A stretch of DNA of 64,000 bases, taken from NCBI GenBank assembly GCA_019802505.1, contig JAFMOC010000108.1, positions 186,001-250,000 on the forward strand. Direction: 5' to 3'. A model generated the notes under the pieces. That model did no database searches. It had not been told where the DNA came from and saw only the letters and a program-made list of their open reading frames with translations. This DNA comes from Corydoras sp. C115. Taxonomy: Eukaryota; Chordata; Actinopteri; Siluriformes; Callichthyidae. The position numbers were made by a program, and so were the translations under genes. This document shows positions 12,050-22,960 of this stretch, piece by piece (position 1 is the stretch's first letter; each line of letters begins with the position of its first letter).

Positions 12050-12370
12050 ATGACTTTAACCAGCTGAAGCTATGTTATTCCACTATTCATTGCTGTATTA
12101 TTGGCATCCAAAGTAGAGATTCTGCTCTACAAGACAATCTTACCATTATCTATTTTCCACCCGACTCTTTTACTGCGCACTAATGATGAATGTTGCCTGG
12201 TCATTTAACCTTTCTGTGGTGTCAATTCTTACTTTATCAGTTATCACTTCTAAATGGAGGACTGATCATCCGAACTCTGTCCGTACTGCTGAGACAGCTG
12301 GCATCTTTAAGAAACTTTTTTTAAGAAACTTTTCAATATCTTTTTCAGAAGCACTTGCTATAAACTGAAG
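12050..12370 (+). pseudogene. L2/CR1-like LINE C-terminal fragment
   Basis: Translation of 12183-12368 aligns by eye with the reverse-transcriptase C-terminus seen at 26790-27250 and 51419-51650: a tryptophan-bearing W-N-D-L-P-N-S-V-R-like stretch, here KWRTDHPNSVRTAE, then FKKLF. It is 5'-truncated and diverged. Confidence 0.55.
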
Positions 12371-12431
12371 AATAAAAGTGGTAGGAAAAGTGGTACTGCA
12401 TTCAGTTTTTTTACTAACTTGTGTTGTTCTC

Positions 12432-12783
12432 GGGCGTCACGGTGGCTTAGTGGTTAGCACGTTTGCCTCTTAGCACTAGGGATTCCCGGTTCTAATCCTC
12501 ATCTGGGTGGAGTTTCCATGTTCTCCCCGTGTCTGTGTGGGTTTCCTCCGGGTTCTCCGGTTTCCTCCCACAGTCCAAAAACATGGATCGAGTCAATTGA
12601 GTTATCCAAATTGCCCCATATAGAGTTTGTGTGCATGTCTGTGTGAGTGAGTGTGTGCCCAGGGATAGATTGGCGCCCTGTCCTGGGTGTATTTGCCCAG
12701 CGCCCGAAACGTTCTCCCCTGGATGGGCATGGGGAACCCCACCGCGACCCTAATAGAGGATAAAGTGGAAGAGAATGAATGAA
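12432..12783 (+). repeat. V-SINE-like SINE (family A), full length with 12-bp TSD
   Basis: Complete head, core, GT-rich part and (GAAT)n tail. The exact 12-bp duplication TGTGTTGTTCTC occurs at 12420-12431 and 12784-12795. It is one of the cleanest copies and probably one of the younger ones. Confidence 0.95.
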
Positions 12784-12795
12784 TGTGTTGTTCTC

Positions 12796-14274
12796 TTTTA
12801 TAAGTCTTGAAAGCATCTGTGAAATGATGCAATGTAATGTTAATGTATAGTGCTATTCCTATAATAAATGTATTGTTATAAAATGTCTTTTTTGTCAAAA
12901 GTGCAGACTTTAAGGCAAAGTAAAAGTAATTTTTTTCCCCACTGTGGTGAAGATTAATATTCTCAGTCCTACCAGTTTTTTGCCCTAATGTGAATCAATT
13001 TTTTTTTTCAGTAGTGTGGGGACAATTTTGTCAAATCAGAATTGAGTCACTTTTACACATGTTCCGAGATCAGAATTCATAAGACTTTGTACTTATATGC
13101 TTGTTCAGCACTTTTTTCACCGGCCAGCAATAGCACTTTGGCAAAACAGGAAGCAGCGATCATTAATCTCTTGGTGCAGCCGAAACTGTCCGTCTGTCAT
13201 TTTTGCCTGATGTAACCCAGGCTACATATCATTGTTATAAGCACTGTTTTAATACATGACAAGTTTAAAGATAATACAGCTGGTGGGAGGGTAGGAGAGG
13301 TCCCAGACTGGTTTAGCCAGAAAAGATGCTGGAAATAATGGTTCCATCTGCACTGAATTTTAATTCTATAATTGACTGAAGAGGTCAGTTACTTGTTCAG
13401 TGATACTATTAAGAGATGGTGTAAGCCTATCCAGGGTTACCATAAACCTATAATGGTGTACGTTATGAAATGAGCCACTGAGACAAACTAATGTACAAGA
13501 ATGCAAATAAATACTATATATATACATAAATGAAAATAAAAATCAAGAAAGAAGAATGGGAGTTATATTAGTCCATGAGAAAATTATCACCACCTTAAAT
13601 TTACTCTATCCTATGATCAGTCAGGCAAAAAAGAAATTCCTTCCTTGCATACTTTAGGTATCTGAATCCCTGAACAAACCCACAGTGTTAGATTTATCGA
13701 GAGCTTTTATTTAGCATGTAAACAAATTTCCAATTCAGAAAACCTCACAAAACTTCATGTAAACTTTTACTCATATTCTTCTAGTAGTATGTAAATTTAT
13801 ACAGCTAAGATACTTAATAAATAAAAATGTACTTGCTTTACATATGTTCATACAAACACATGTCCATTAAGACATTTGTAAGAGTAAAGTGTACCAGTAT
13901 TCCTATATTTTTCCTGTATTTTTCAAGTCTAAAAAAGAAAAGACCCTAAAATAAAAGAGAGAAATAAATGTAAATTTACAGTACTAGACTACCCATTTCT
14001 ATTTCTGTAGCAAAGAATAAGCTTTTAATTAATGCTTTTCTAAAAAGGGCTATACACACACACACAACCACACATAGACATACACACACATAAGAGAGTT
14101 GTTCTGATCTCATCTGCTCCTTTCCTAGGAAGTAGTACACAAGGTTGAGGACTACCTACTTAATGGCAAGATACTTCTTCATAATGGAACTGTACCTATG
14201 TCCAGCATTGACATTTTGTACAATACCAGGGACTTCCCACAAATGATCAACTGGGACACTGCCCCCAATACTCT
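12796..14274. other. Unannotated stretch
   Basis: AT-rich sequence with short CA runs near 14050. No coding region or known repeat was recognised. Confidence 0.5.
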
Positions 14275-14282
14275 GTCTAATG

Positions 14283-14391
14283 CATAGGTGTCAAACTCAA
14301 GGCCCGTGGCATATCCGGCCCATACTACAATTATATCCGGCCCAAGAGATCATTTAACATTAATTAATGTAAATTGGGTTTGACACCCCTG
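14283..14391. mobile_element. 109-bp hAT MITE
   Basis: The ends are 14-bp inverted repeats, CATAGGTGTCAAAC and the complement of CAGGGGTGTCAAAC. The exact 8-bp duplication GTCTAATG occurs at 14275-14282 and 14392-14399. Ends of the CAGGGGTG type and an 8-bp duplication are hallmarks of hAT elements. There is no coding capacity. Confidence 0.9.
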
Positions 14392-14418
14392 GTCTAATGC
14401 ATCAGTTTGAAAGAAGTA

Positions 14419-14424
<6 letters not shown>

Positions 14425-14469
<45 letters not shown>
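14425..14469. repeat. Poly(A) run of about 45 bp
   Basis: An uninterrupted A tract with no recognisable retroposon body immediately upstream except the hAT MITE. Confidence 0.9.
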
Positions 14470-14474
<5 letters not shown>

Positions 14475-15246
14475 AAAGTGTAAGCTGAAGTCCGAGGTAA
14501 TTGGTGGCGCAGTTTGAGGAGCTGTTAAGACACTGTAATTGAGGAGCAGACGGAATTTAACACTGTGCAGTATGTGACTACACATACTTTAGGACTTTAT
14601 CAGCATGACTAAAAGCATATCTGCTATACCTTTCAGCATAAAGTACTCCCTGAAATGTCAGCACCACATTTTTTACTAATGGTGAGCTGGGTAGGTGAGA
14701 TGTAAGTTGTGTCATTACAACAATAAGTTGCATTAATTAGATTTTTAAAAATTTAAGATAAATTGTTTATGAGCATGAGAACTTTATAGGAGTTTGGCTT
14801 ATATGTATTAATTAATGTTACCTGTATGCTACTCTCATTGCTCATAGCCACTCCATTACATAGGCCACTGAGAAATTGTTAATGAAAAATCTATAAACAA
14901 AATAGGCTATATTTAATTGAATAAAGTTTTCATTTGCCTAATCCAGGCTTCTGTCAGACAATGGACTTTTAATTTACTTACAAGTTTTAGCATTAATATT
15001 AATTATTAAAGTGCATATTATATAACTTTGTTTTGAGCAATGTTTTGTAACAATCTTTAAGACTGGGGACCTAATAAGTTTAAGTGGTGACTCCTGGCAG
15101 GTGTTCAGTCAGTCAGTTACGCATTTTGTTTGCTGCCTGGCACTTGGTTCTGGTTAATTTTCATTGTTATCTAAAAAAATCCTTATTCTCTACATTACTT
15201 CACTTGAGTTCAGTACCCTCCTATGATGAGTCAATGCCATTTAATT
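14470..15246. other. Unannotated stretch
   Basis: AT-rich sequence, no gene or repeat recognised. The plus frame at 15084-15416 is probably antisense to the LINE-like piece below. Confidence 0.45.
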
Positions 15247-15420
15247 TCAAAAGGCCAGGCCTTCCCTCAAAAGTAAATTGTTTTCTGAGCACCACCTACA
15301 CATCCAGCAATTTAGTGACCATAACCATCGATAGGTTCTACTCCCAGCTACTACTGCCTGGTAGGAGCCGTAGCACACTACTGCATTACTGCACACACTA
15401 TTGCACACCGTTTTAACGTC
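15247..15420 (-). pseudogene. Possible LINE reverse-transcriptase fragment
   Basis: The minus-strand frame contains WCSENNLLL, which resembles the W-C-x-x-N-N-L-x-L segment of fish LINE reverse transcriptases. The rest of the frame has no clear alignment, so the assignment is weak. Confidence 0.3.
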
Positions 15421-15574
15421 AGCCTTATTAATATCTAATTGGTTAAAGAAAAACATCATTATGTCTATGTAAATCTGTCTAGAATTAATTTGTTACAATT
15501 AGCATTACAAATTGATCTAGCGCCCCTTTGTAGTGAACTTAGTCTGCAGCTGGTGATGCTTATATAGTGAGTAC

Positions 15575-15876
15575 ATCCATCCATCCATTATCTTCCGCTT
15601 TATCCTCGATTAGGGTCGCGGGGGGGGGGGGGACAGGGACAGGGACAGGGACAGGGCGCCAATCTATCGCTGGGCACACACTCACTCACACTCTATATGG
15701 GGCAATTTGGAGAACTCAATTGACTTGATCCATGTTTTTGAACTGTGGGAGGAAAACGGAGAACCCGGAGGAAACCCACGTGGACACGGGGAGAACATGG
15801 AAACTCCACCCAGATGGGGATTGGAACCAGGAATCTGAGGCGCTGAGAGGCGAATGTGCTAACCACGAAGCCGCCC
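15575..15876 (-). repeat. V-SINE-like SINE (family A) with hexamer expansion
   Basis: Full-length minus-strand copy flanked by ATAGTGAGTAC (15564-15574) and ATAGTAAGTAC (15877-15887). A local tandem of GGGACA units at about 15631-15655 is not seen in other copies. Confidence 0.9.
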
Positions 15877-15889
15877 ATAGTAAGTACAG

Positions 15890-16274
15890 TTAAAAATTTT
15901 TTTACATTTTACATTTTTTTTTTTAAAAATTAAATTTTACCTTGCATCCATTCGAAAGCCCATATACCAAAACATCACCTGCCCAATTATGCACATTTAA
16001 GTTATAATAATGTCATCATAATAATGTCATTAAATAATTTCACCTCAGTTTTAAACTACTAAATTAAATTAACTACTGTATTATGTTCTTTCATTTAGTT
16101 TATAACACCAGGATGGAACCTTCTGGCACTAAAATTAATTCATTAATTTGCACCAATTATTAGTACAGTTCACAAGGATTTTGTAACTCTTTCCCAAATG
16201 GTTTATTGGGGTGGCTAATGTATTTACCATTTGTGACTTGCTTCATATAGCCATCAACTTTGTCTGCATCTGGT
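15890..16274. other. Unannotated stretch
   Basis: AT-rich with poly-T and poly-A runs. Nothing recognised. Confidence 0.45.
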
Positions 16275-16450
16275 TTAGTGTTTTCTCCTGCCAGCCATTG
16301 GGCAAGGCACCTAACCCCAATTGCTTCCAGGGTGTCATATACAGGGCTGCCCACTGCTGTTTCACTGCGCGGATGGGTTGAATGTGGAGGAAAAATTCCT
16401 CTGTGTGAGCACAGTAGGCAAAATAAATCACTTTAATACATATCACTTTA
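16275..16450 (+). repeat. tRNA-derived SINE family C, 3' part
   Basis: It shares GGGCAAGGCACCT, a GCTGCCCACTGC phrase and the 3' end GCACAGTAGGCAAAATAAAT with the fuller copy at 38050-38338. Confidence 0.7.
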
Positions 16451-17344
16451 TTAAATAAATGAAACACATTTTCAAAATCAAATTAATGCTATTCAGCAGT
16501 GTTCCACACACCCACATAGACACACAGCCTCCTGCTGGATTTTCCTCTGCTTCTTAAAAGACACATGCATGCCTACCACTGACTCCTCAACAACTTCACA
16601 AACTGATTCATAATCACACCATCACTGCATTGAGACATTCAAAAAACCAAGAATTCTAGGTCCAGACAAGGTCAGTTTCAATTTTATGAATATGTACTAT
16701 TGTAATTTTGCCTAAAATATACATTATAATTTTTAAAAACTAATCAAATACATGGACCCCATTTTATTTAACCTATTTAAGCCTACTGGATGTTTCCTTC
16801 AAAACTCATAAGTATCATGGTGGAGTTCTCTCCCCTGTCTTATTATTACTATGGATGCAAAATTCCCCAAAAGATGTCAAGACTTGAAGCATTGTACAAA
16901 GTTTAATAATATACTGTATGATTGAAAAGGCTCTTTAGCTGGCAAAAATCACAAAAAAGTGATTTTAAGATATGTTACCTGATAAATAATAATTACTTTC
17001 TTTCAAAAGCAGTATTAATTTTATCATTTTCAGTGTCAACTAATTTTAATTTATGTATTTTTCACAGAAACATTATTATTATTACCATGCTATAAAAATA
17101 AGCTATCAGACTTTCAACACTTGTCTTTTTAAATTAATTCCAAATCCCATTTTTGCATTTAAAACACCGTTTTATAGTGTTTTATAGAAAAATATATAGT
17201 ATAGAAAAATATATAGTGTCTTTAGAAAAACCAAACACCTAAAAAAGGATTTTACTTAAATATAAAGTGAAAAAGTGATAAAGTGATCCATTTTGCCTTG
17301 AGTAATGTTATCCACATTTAACACATCCATAAAGTAAAACACAC
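16451..17344. other. Unannotated stretch
   Basis: AT-rich sequence with a small tandem near 17180-17220 (TAGAAAAATATATAGT units). No gene recognised. Confidence 0.45.
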
Positions 17345-17465
17345 ATTGTAAATTAAGCACATGTGCCCAGAGCAATGGACAGTCCTGTACAATTGGCCAT
17401 AGCCATAGTACTTGGTGGAACCAGAAATCGAACTGGGGCCCTTCAGGTCACAAGGCTAGTACCTT
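17345..17465 (-). repeat. tRNA-derived SINE family C, head fragment
   Basis: On the minus strand it gives a tRNA-like head with a B-box-like AGTTCGATTTC and a GGTTCCACC continuation. Confidence 0.5.
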
Positions 17466-18257
17466 AACAAGACCAGGACTAAATATTTTAAGCATTTCAT
17501 TTAAATGTGTCCATTTTACTCTTAGAAACTGCATTTTAAAAATCATATGTCTTATTTCCATTTTTAAAACAGATAAGTTTAAAAGTACAAAGAAAATATG
17601 TATTATTGGTTTAACAATATGTATGTGAAACAAGTAACAAAACATGAATACCAGAACACAAAATGACAGAAGTGTACAATAAAATTCTTTAAACAGCACA
17701 AATATTCAAACTGTATGGTTTTATAAGTTGTAAAACAGACTTTAGGATATATTTTTGTGATTGTAAAAGTACTGGATGAGATGAAATGTCAACAAAAGTG
17801 TTTTATATTCCTTTATATTCAATTGTCAATCAAATGTAAACTATTTATATAATTTGAGAGAGAATTTGTAGAGAAGTCTTGTCATTTACATTTAGCAGTT
17901 GGCTACACATAGCCTACATATTAACATATTTTGCAGAGAAATATTTTTCAATTAAATTAATTTATGCCTTTGATAATTTTTACTTTTACTTGAATAACAC
18001 ATCCATGAACTTTGCCACATCTGTTATATCCACGTGTATTTGCAATAAGAAAAACCCACAACAACATGCCAGTGCCAAAGCCTAAGAAATTAATATTCCT
18101 AGGTTAAGATTTTAGACAGTGCTTGCAGTGTCTCTGTGTGCTTGCATATGTATCTGTGTGTGTGTTGGATGTGAGAACATGCTTCATCTTGACAGTGGAA
18201 ACAAGCAGTCACAGTAGAGAGCTTACTGTGGCTTGTGCTCTACACCTCATGGAAGAT

Positions 18258-18258
<1 letters not shown>
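17466..18258. other. Unannotated stretch
   Basis: AT-rich. The frames at 17448-17699 and 17879-18085 have no family resemblance. Confidence 0.45.

Positions 18259-18295
<37 letters not shown>
18259..18295. repeat. (CA)n microsatellite
   Basis: About 18 CA units. Confidence 0.9.
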
Positions 18296-18296
<1 letters not shown>

Positions 18297-18509
18297 CAGA
18301 CCTGACAAAATAGCTTTTCCACACAAATTAATATTAAGCATGAAGGAACAAGATGAGATGAAAACAGAGGGAGAAACTTACCTCAGAGTTTAGTTTCATT
18401 GCTCTTATTCCGTCAGGATTACCTTTGTCGAACTGCCTACTGCCACTGCACAAGTATGTGAGTGTATATGTGTGTACAACAAAAAGAAAGCGAGAAATAG
18501 AGTAAGGGA

Positions 18510-18565
18510 GAGAGATAGAAAGAGAGAGAGAGAGAGAGAGAACGAGAAAGAGAGAGAGAAGATCT
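18510..18565. repeat. (GA)n microsatellite
   Basis: GA-rich tract with a few interruptions. The minus-strand frames across it are translations of this tract. Confidence 0.85.
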
Positions 18566-18569
18566 CTCA

Positions 18570-19025
18570 TAGCTTGGCAAAAAGCTTACTTTAGACTGCT
18601 GGTTAACAAATGTCTGGGAGTTCAGCAGGTTTTCTGCACATGCTAAGCTGAATGAATGTGACCAGACTGCAAGCCTGTCCCCACACACACAAATCAGGAG
18701 CAAAAAAAAAAAACAAAACAAAAAAAAAAGAGTGCACATAAAATTCCCGAATACCAAATTACTTGGCTTTATTCCTTGCATACACTTTGTTCTAAATTGA
18801 AAGTATGAGGATGGGGAAAATATTTATTTGGTTGCTTTATCCACATGTTTCTGTGCTTTTGTTAAATGTGCGTTTAAGAGCATAGAAAGAAATTCTCTAA
18901 AATCCTCCAAATCTCCTGCAAGTAAAAGAGTGAAGTTTCTTGGGTGACACTCCCAGCAAAAACACACAAGTTTTTTTTACTCACATTTGGTGACAAATGA
19001 ATATCAGAATATCTGACAAATGAAT
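18570..19025. other. Unannotated stretch
   Basis: No recognised gene or repeat apart from short A runs near 18700-18730. Confidence 0.45.
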
Positions 19026-19033
19026 ATCAGTAC

Positions 19034-19151
19034 TAGTGATCGACCGACATGGGTTTTTTAATGGCCGATGCCGATATTTAAACGACAGAAGTGGCCGATG
19101 GCCGATATATAAAGCCAATATTACTAGTTTTTATTGCAACTAATAAAGTAC

Positions 19152-19190
<39 letters not shown>

Positions 19191-20226
19191 CAAGACACAA
19201 AAGTAATCAGACAGTTTATCACTGTCTACTCTAACTTTTGTAATACAGAGTGCAATATTAAAAACATACAACTTTAAATTACACATTATTAATTAAAGTT
19301 TCAGTGTACCTAAACATAAGCAGATAGCAGCATCTTTTCAGAATGAACTTTTATTGATGAACATTGCACAATGAAAACAGAACATTCAATGAACTTTTTG
19401 AACTAATGAGCCAATTTAGATAAATAAATAAAATATTAACAAACACATATTGTATTTTGTAGTCTGAAAAAAGTACTTATTTGAATATTTCAAGAAAAAA
19501 GTTAAATGAACTGAACTTTGAACTAGTTCAGCATTAAATTTGTGAACTTTGAACATGAAATGTTCACTTTGAGCATGTATGAAATGAACTTGAACAATGT
19601 TCAGAATTAAACTGGGAACTGGCTCAACACTGCCTGTAAGCTAGCGTCAGTTAGTGCTGGCGATATATAGCGTTAGCTAACCAATTTAACAAAATCACCC
19701 TAATTAAACAAACAGTAAACACTGTATATGTTAAAAATAGCATCCAGGAACATTATTATAGCGTTAGCTAGCACTAATTAGTATTAGTTGGCCAGTTTAG
19801 CTGTTCAAGTGGTTGCTAAGGTTACAGTTCCAAATAAAACTATTGGCATTTTCTCTCTAAATAACATAATCGTTCTAATTATGCAGACAGTAAACACTTT
19901 ATACATTGCAAAGAGCAGCCAGTAACAAATACTGAGAGTTGAAAGAGAAACCGTTTTCTCTCATGAGGTGTAGAGCAGTTTCAAAACACCAACGATCCAT
20001 TGCCTTGAGCATTGACTGACGTTCTGCCGGAAGAACACTAGGGGTCACTCTAAGCAAAAGTTAGACTGTATTCAGTCATTGAGCCAGAATGACGGAGCTG
20101 CCCACAGCGTTGCCTGTAGGCATTGTTTAAATATCGCCTTGTGCGCTCATATATCGGCCGATGCCGATTATCTAAAAATGCCAAAAATCGGCCCGATCTA
20201 TCGGCCGATCAATCGGTCGATTACTA
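19034..20226. mobile_element. Nonautonomous hAT element, copy 1 (1.19 kb)
   Basis: It starts TAGTGATCGACCGA and ends with the near-complement TCGGTCGATTACTA. The exact 8-bp target duplication ATCAGTAC lies at 19026-19033 and 20227-20234, which identifies the hAT superfamily. Both ends carry clusters of GGCCGATGCCGAT-type motifs, likely subterminal transposase-binding repeats. It contains an (AAT)n tract at about 19152-19190 but no transposase. A second copy lies at 40018-41167 in the same orientation, about 43 bp shorter through internal indels. Confidence 0.92.
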
Positions 20227-20261
20227 ATCAGTACTGTGTTAAATATCTAAAATGCAGTAAG

Positions 20262-20590
20262 AGAGTTACATCATGCCCTCTACTGGCACTGCCGGCCAGG
20301 ACATCAAGTGCCCTTATTGGGTCCTGGTATTATTGTTCATCATTTGTGAAGATCTGGTGCAGCTGTGTTTTGTCATGTGACCAACTTTTACATGTTTAAA
20401 AACCCTTCCTTCCCTGTGTTCAGTATTGTGTTTTGTTATGGTTATTACATTTACATCATTTAGCAGACGCTTTTATCCAAAGCGACTTACAAATGAGACC
20501 ATAACAAATGGTTATGGCTGTGGCTGCTTTCACCCGGTGTCTTCTGCAATAAAGACTACTTTATCAAACTTCAGCTCTGGACTCTGAGTG
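20262..20590 (+). repeat. LTR-like repeat, copy 1 (possible solo LTR)
   Basis: It is shared with 34150-34445 and, less completely, 30170-30740. Common landmarks in order are a TTACATCA-like start, GGTGCAGCTGTGTTTTGTCA, a TATA-like TTTAAAAACC, and AATAAAGACTA near the end. A promoter-like box followed by a polyadenylation signal suggests a solo LTR, but I see no clear flanking duplication and no internal region. A 62-bp SINE tail interrupts it at 20446-20507. Confidence 0.5.
20446..20507 (-). repeat. 62-bp SINE/LINE tail insertion with 8-bp TSD
   Basis: It consists only of the 3' tail shared by family B SINEs and L2-like LINEs (TTTATCCAAAGCGACTTAC type, reverse orientation). ATGGTTAT occurs at 20438-20445 and 20508-20515, consistent with insertion of a severely 5'-truncated retroposon. 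Confidence 0.75.
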
Positions 20591-20810
20591 TAAAGAAAAA
20601 TGTATTTGACAACAGACATCACAGCAAGGATACTCTTACAAATAAACATCAATCAATGCCCTTTAAAATCACTGTACTTTGCCATTAAAAAAGTTGTTGA
20701 ATGAACAGGTAAAAATGACAAAATTTGCTACTACAATCCCAGAATACTTACAAAATTCTTTCACAACTCTACTAGTAGTTTTATTAATTTTTTAAATAAT
20801 AATAATAATA

Positions 20811-21169
20811 TGGTGGCACAGTGGCTTAGTGGTTAGCACGTTCGCCTCTCAGCTTTTGGGATTCCCGGTTCGAATCCCCATCTGGGTGGAGTTTCCATGT
20901 TCTCCCCATGTCTGCGTGGGTTTCCTCCGGGTTCTCCGGTTTCCTCCCTCAGTCCAAAAACATGGAACAAGTCAATTGAGTTCTCCAAATTGCCCCATAT
21001 AGAGTGTGTATGCGTGCGTGTCTGTGTGAGTGAGTGTGTGCCCAGCGATAGATTGGCACCCTGTCCTGGTGTATCTGCCCAGCGCCCGAAACGTTCTCCC
21101 CTGGATGGGCATGGGAAACCCCACCGCGACCCTAATATAGGATAAAGCGGAAGATAATGAATGAATGAA

Positions 21170-21172
<3 letters not shown>
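20811..21172 (+). repeat. V-SINE-like SINE (family A) with recognisable pol III boxes
   Basis: Full-length copy. The A box TGGCTTAGTGG lies at 20822-20832 and the B box GGTTCGAATCC at 20867-20877, the internal promoter layout of tRNA genes. It ends in (GAAT)n and runs straight into an (AAT)n/(ATT)n tract. Confidence 0.93.
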
Positions 21173-21204
<32 letters not shown>

Positions 21205-21262
21205 TATTATTATTATTATTATTATTATTATGATTATTATTATTATCATTATTATTATTATT
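21173..21262. repeat. (AAT)n-(ATT)n palindromic microsatellite
   Basis: An AAT run is followed by an ATT run, so the two halves can pair as a hairpin. Long isoleucine or asparagine frames in this area come from it. Confidence 0.9.
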
Positions 21263-21263
21263 A

Positions 21264-21319
21264 CTCCCACAGTCCAAAACCATGGATTTAAAGTAAATGG
21301 AATGCTCTAAATTGCTCCA

Positions 21320-21385
<66 letters not shown>

Positions 21386-21460
21386 CCAGCAATAGATTGG
21401 TGCCTTTGGTGTATCTACCCAAAATCCACTCAAAATGTTCATCACCCCCCCTCCCCATAT
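21264..21460 (+). repeat. V-SINE-like SINE (family A), 5'-truncated, with (GT)n
   Basis: It starts at CTCCCACAGTCC in the core. The GT-rich part has expanded to about 30 GT units (21322-21384). Confidence 0.85.
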
Positions 21461-21839
21461 ACGTATGTTTTTTGCAGTCGTAAGTACTGTGATAAGAAAA
21501 ACAACCTAATCACAAATCATTTGGCCCTGATTACCTCTAGAACTGAAGGGTGAATAAAACAAGGTGGGAAGTGAAATTGTACAAAAACTAAAGCAATAGA
21601 CATTATTACCGGATGTAAGAGTTAAAAGAGAGAATGGGAGGGAACAAAATAAAAAAGAAATTTGAAGGTGGATTTGTAACCATTTATTTGGGCCTTGAAA
21701 ACCAGATTTCTGTTGCCTGGGCTATACCACAACAGAATACCTAGTATAAGTCAAGATAAATATACTATACCCCAGGTTGCCGGCTAAAAAATACCTTTTA
21801 AGGTACTGCTATATGACTGGAATTCAGATCAGTCTAAAT
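21461..21839. other. Unannotated stretch
   Basis: No gene or known repeat recognised. Confidence 0.45.
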
Positions 21840-21904
21840 TAGCGTTCTCCAACTAGTCGATTGCGGTGGACATGTAGATATCCAAGACCATGCAAATTGA
21901 TAGT

Positions 21905-22077
21905 GATACATTACATTTAGTCATTTAACAGACACTTTTGTCCAAAGGGACTTAGAAAGCGAGAACAGGGTTGGCTTAATGAGTAGGTCATTGGTAACTT
22001 CAGTGGACCTGGGATTTGAGCCAACAACCTTCAGATTGAATGCCTTACACCCTAACCACTGAGCTACCACGCCCAAC
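21905..22077 (-). repeat. tRNA-derived SINE family B, full
   Basis: On the minus strand it has a tRNA-like head with A box TAGCTCAGTGG and B-box-like GGCTCAAATCC. It ends in a GGACAAAAGTGTCTGTTAAA tail like that of L2-like LINEs. Sharing a 3' tail with a LINE is how such SINEs borrow the LINE machinery. Confidence 0.85.
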
Positions 22078-22293
22078 ATATTATATTTATTGCGTTAGAT
22101 TTAGTGTGTTATATATATTGCGTAAATAGCTGCATTACTGTGCATTCACGATGGACTAAATTGTTAAGCACGACCTTCAAATGCGATACTCTGAAATCGA
22201 TCACAATACGCTGCTATTGCGTTTTATATATACAGTAATATCTAGTATACATTCTGTATAAAAACAGTATAAATAGTAAAATGCTGCATTACT

Positions 22294-22560
22294 GTGCATC
22301 CACAATGGTTTGCTAGATTGTTAAGCACAGCTTTCAAATGCAATGCTATGAAAACAGCTTTGGAAATGTTTAGGAGCCATCAAGAAAGAAGGCAAAGATG
22401 TACAATTTTCACCAGAAATGGGAGCGTGAGTTTTTATTTACCACAGTTAAGGATATGCCTGATATGTCAACAGAGTGTAGCTTTGGCCAAAAGAAGCAAC
22501 TTGGAGCACCATCACTACACAATGCATCCTAAGTTGATTTGTTTAGATTTCAAAAGGTGA
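22294..22560 (+). pseudogene. hAT transposase BED zinc-finger fragment
   Basis: The frame includes RICLICQQSVALAKRSNLEHHHYTMH, shown here only as key parts: a C-L-I-C pair, then SNLEHH and a later H. This is the C-x2-C...H spacing of BED fingers at the start of hAT transposases (GTF2IRD2/ZBED-like). No catalytic part follows, so it is a remnant. Confidence 0.65.
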
Positions 22561-22904
22561 TCTTCTACCAGAAAAGTTTGGTGACTACTTGTCTAGATCA
22601 ATTAGATTCATTGTCTATCAGACTCTATCTCCCCCTAGAGGCCAGACGTAAAATTAGCAGCTTCATACTTCAACCTCACTTAATGTCAAAAAGTATAAAG
22701 ATAAATAATAATAAAAATATTTATGACTTCTCATTGACGTGCACATCAGTGTTATTGTGCATAAAGCTAAAAAAGGGAATAATCTGTTTTGAGTTACACA
22801 AAATACCTACAAACAACACTGACGCACATGCCAACCCAACACATTTAAATTAAAGCATACATATGCAAGCATTAATGGTTCTTATCTATCACCATGTTGT
22901 TCTC

Positions 22905-22960
22905 TCATTTGAAAGTTGCTTTGGATAAAAGCCTCTGCTAAATAATGTATTACTGTCAAT
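22905..22960 (+). repeat. L2/SINE 3' tail fragment
   Basis: Matches the GCTTTGGATAAAAGCCTCTG type tail of the LINEs and SINEs here. No body is attached. Confidence 0.55.

Larger units (their letters stand above)
21840..22595 (+). mobile_element. hAT remnant interrupted by a SINE
   Basis: The left end TAGCGTTCTCCAAC and right end GTTTGGTGACTACTTGTCTA resemble hAT ends of the CAGTGGTTCTCAAC type. The interior holds a BED-finger-like peptide (22294-22560) and a family B SINE (21905-22077). I could not find a matching 8-bp duplication, so the limits are approximate. Confidence 0.55.

Noticed and set aside
20822..20890. tRNA gene suggested by good A and B boxes
   Set aside because: The boxes belong to the head of a SINE with a full SINE body downstream. 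The acceptor and anticodon arms cannot be folded with confidence, and the same head occurs many times in the window.
20972..21445. Long histidine/asparagine/tyrosine-rich frame on the minus strand
   Set aside because: It translates the GT, AAT and ATT microsatellites and a SINE.
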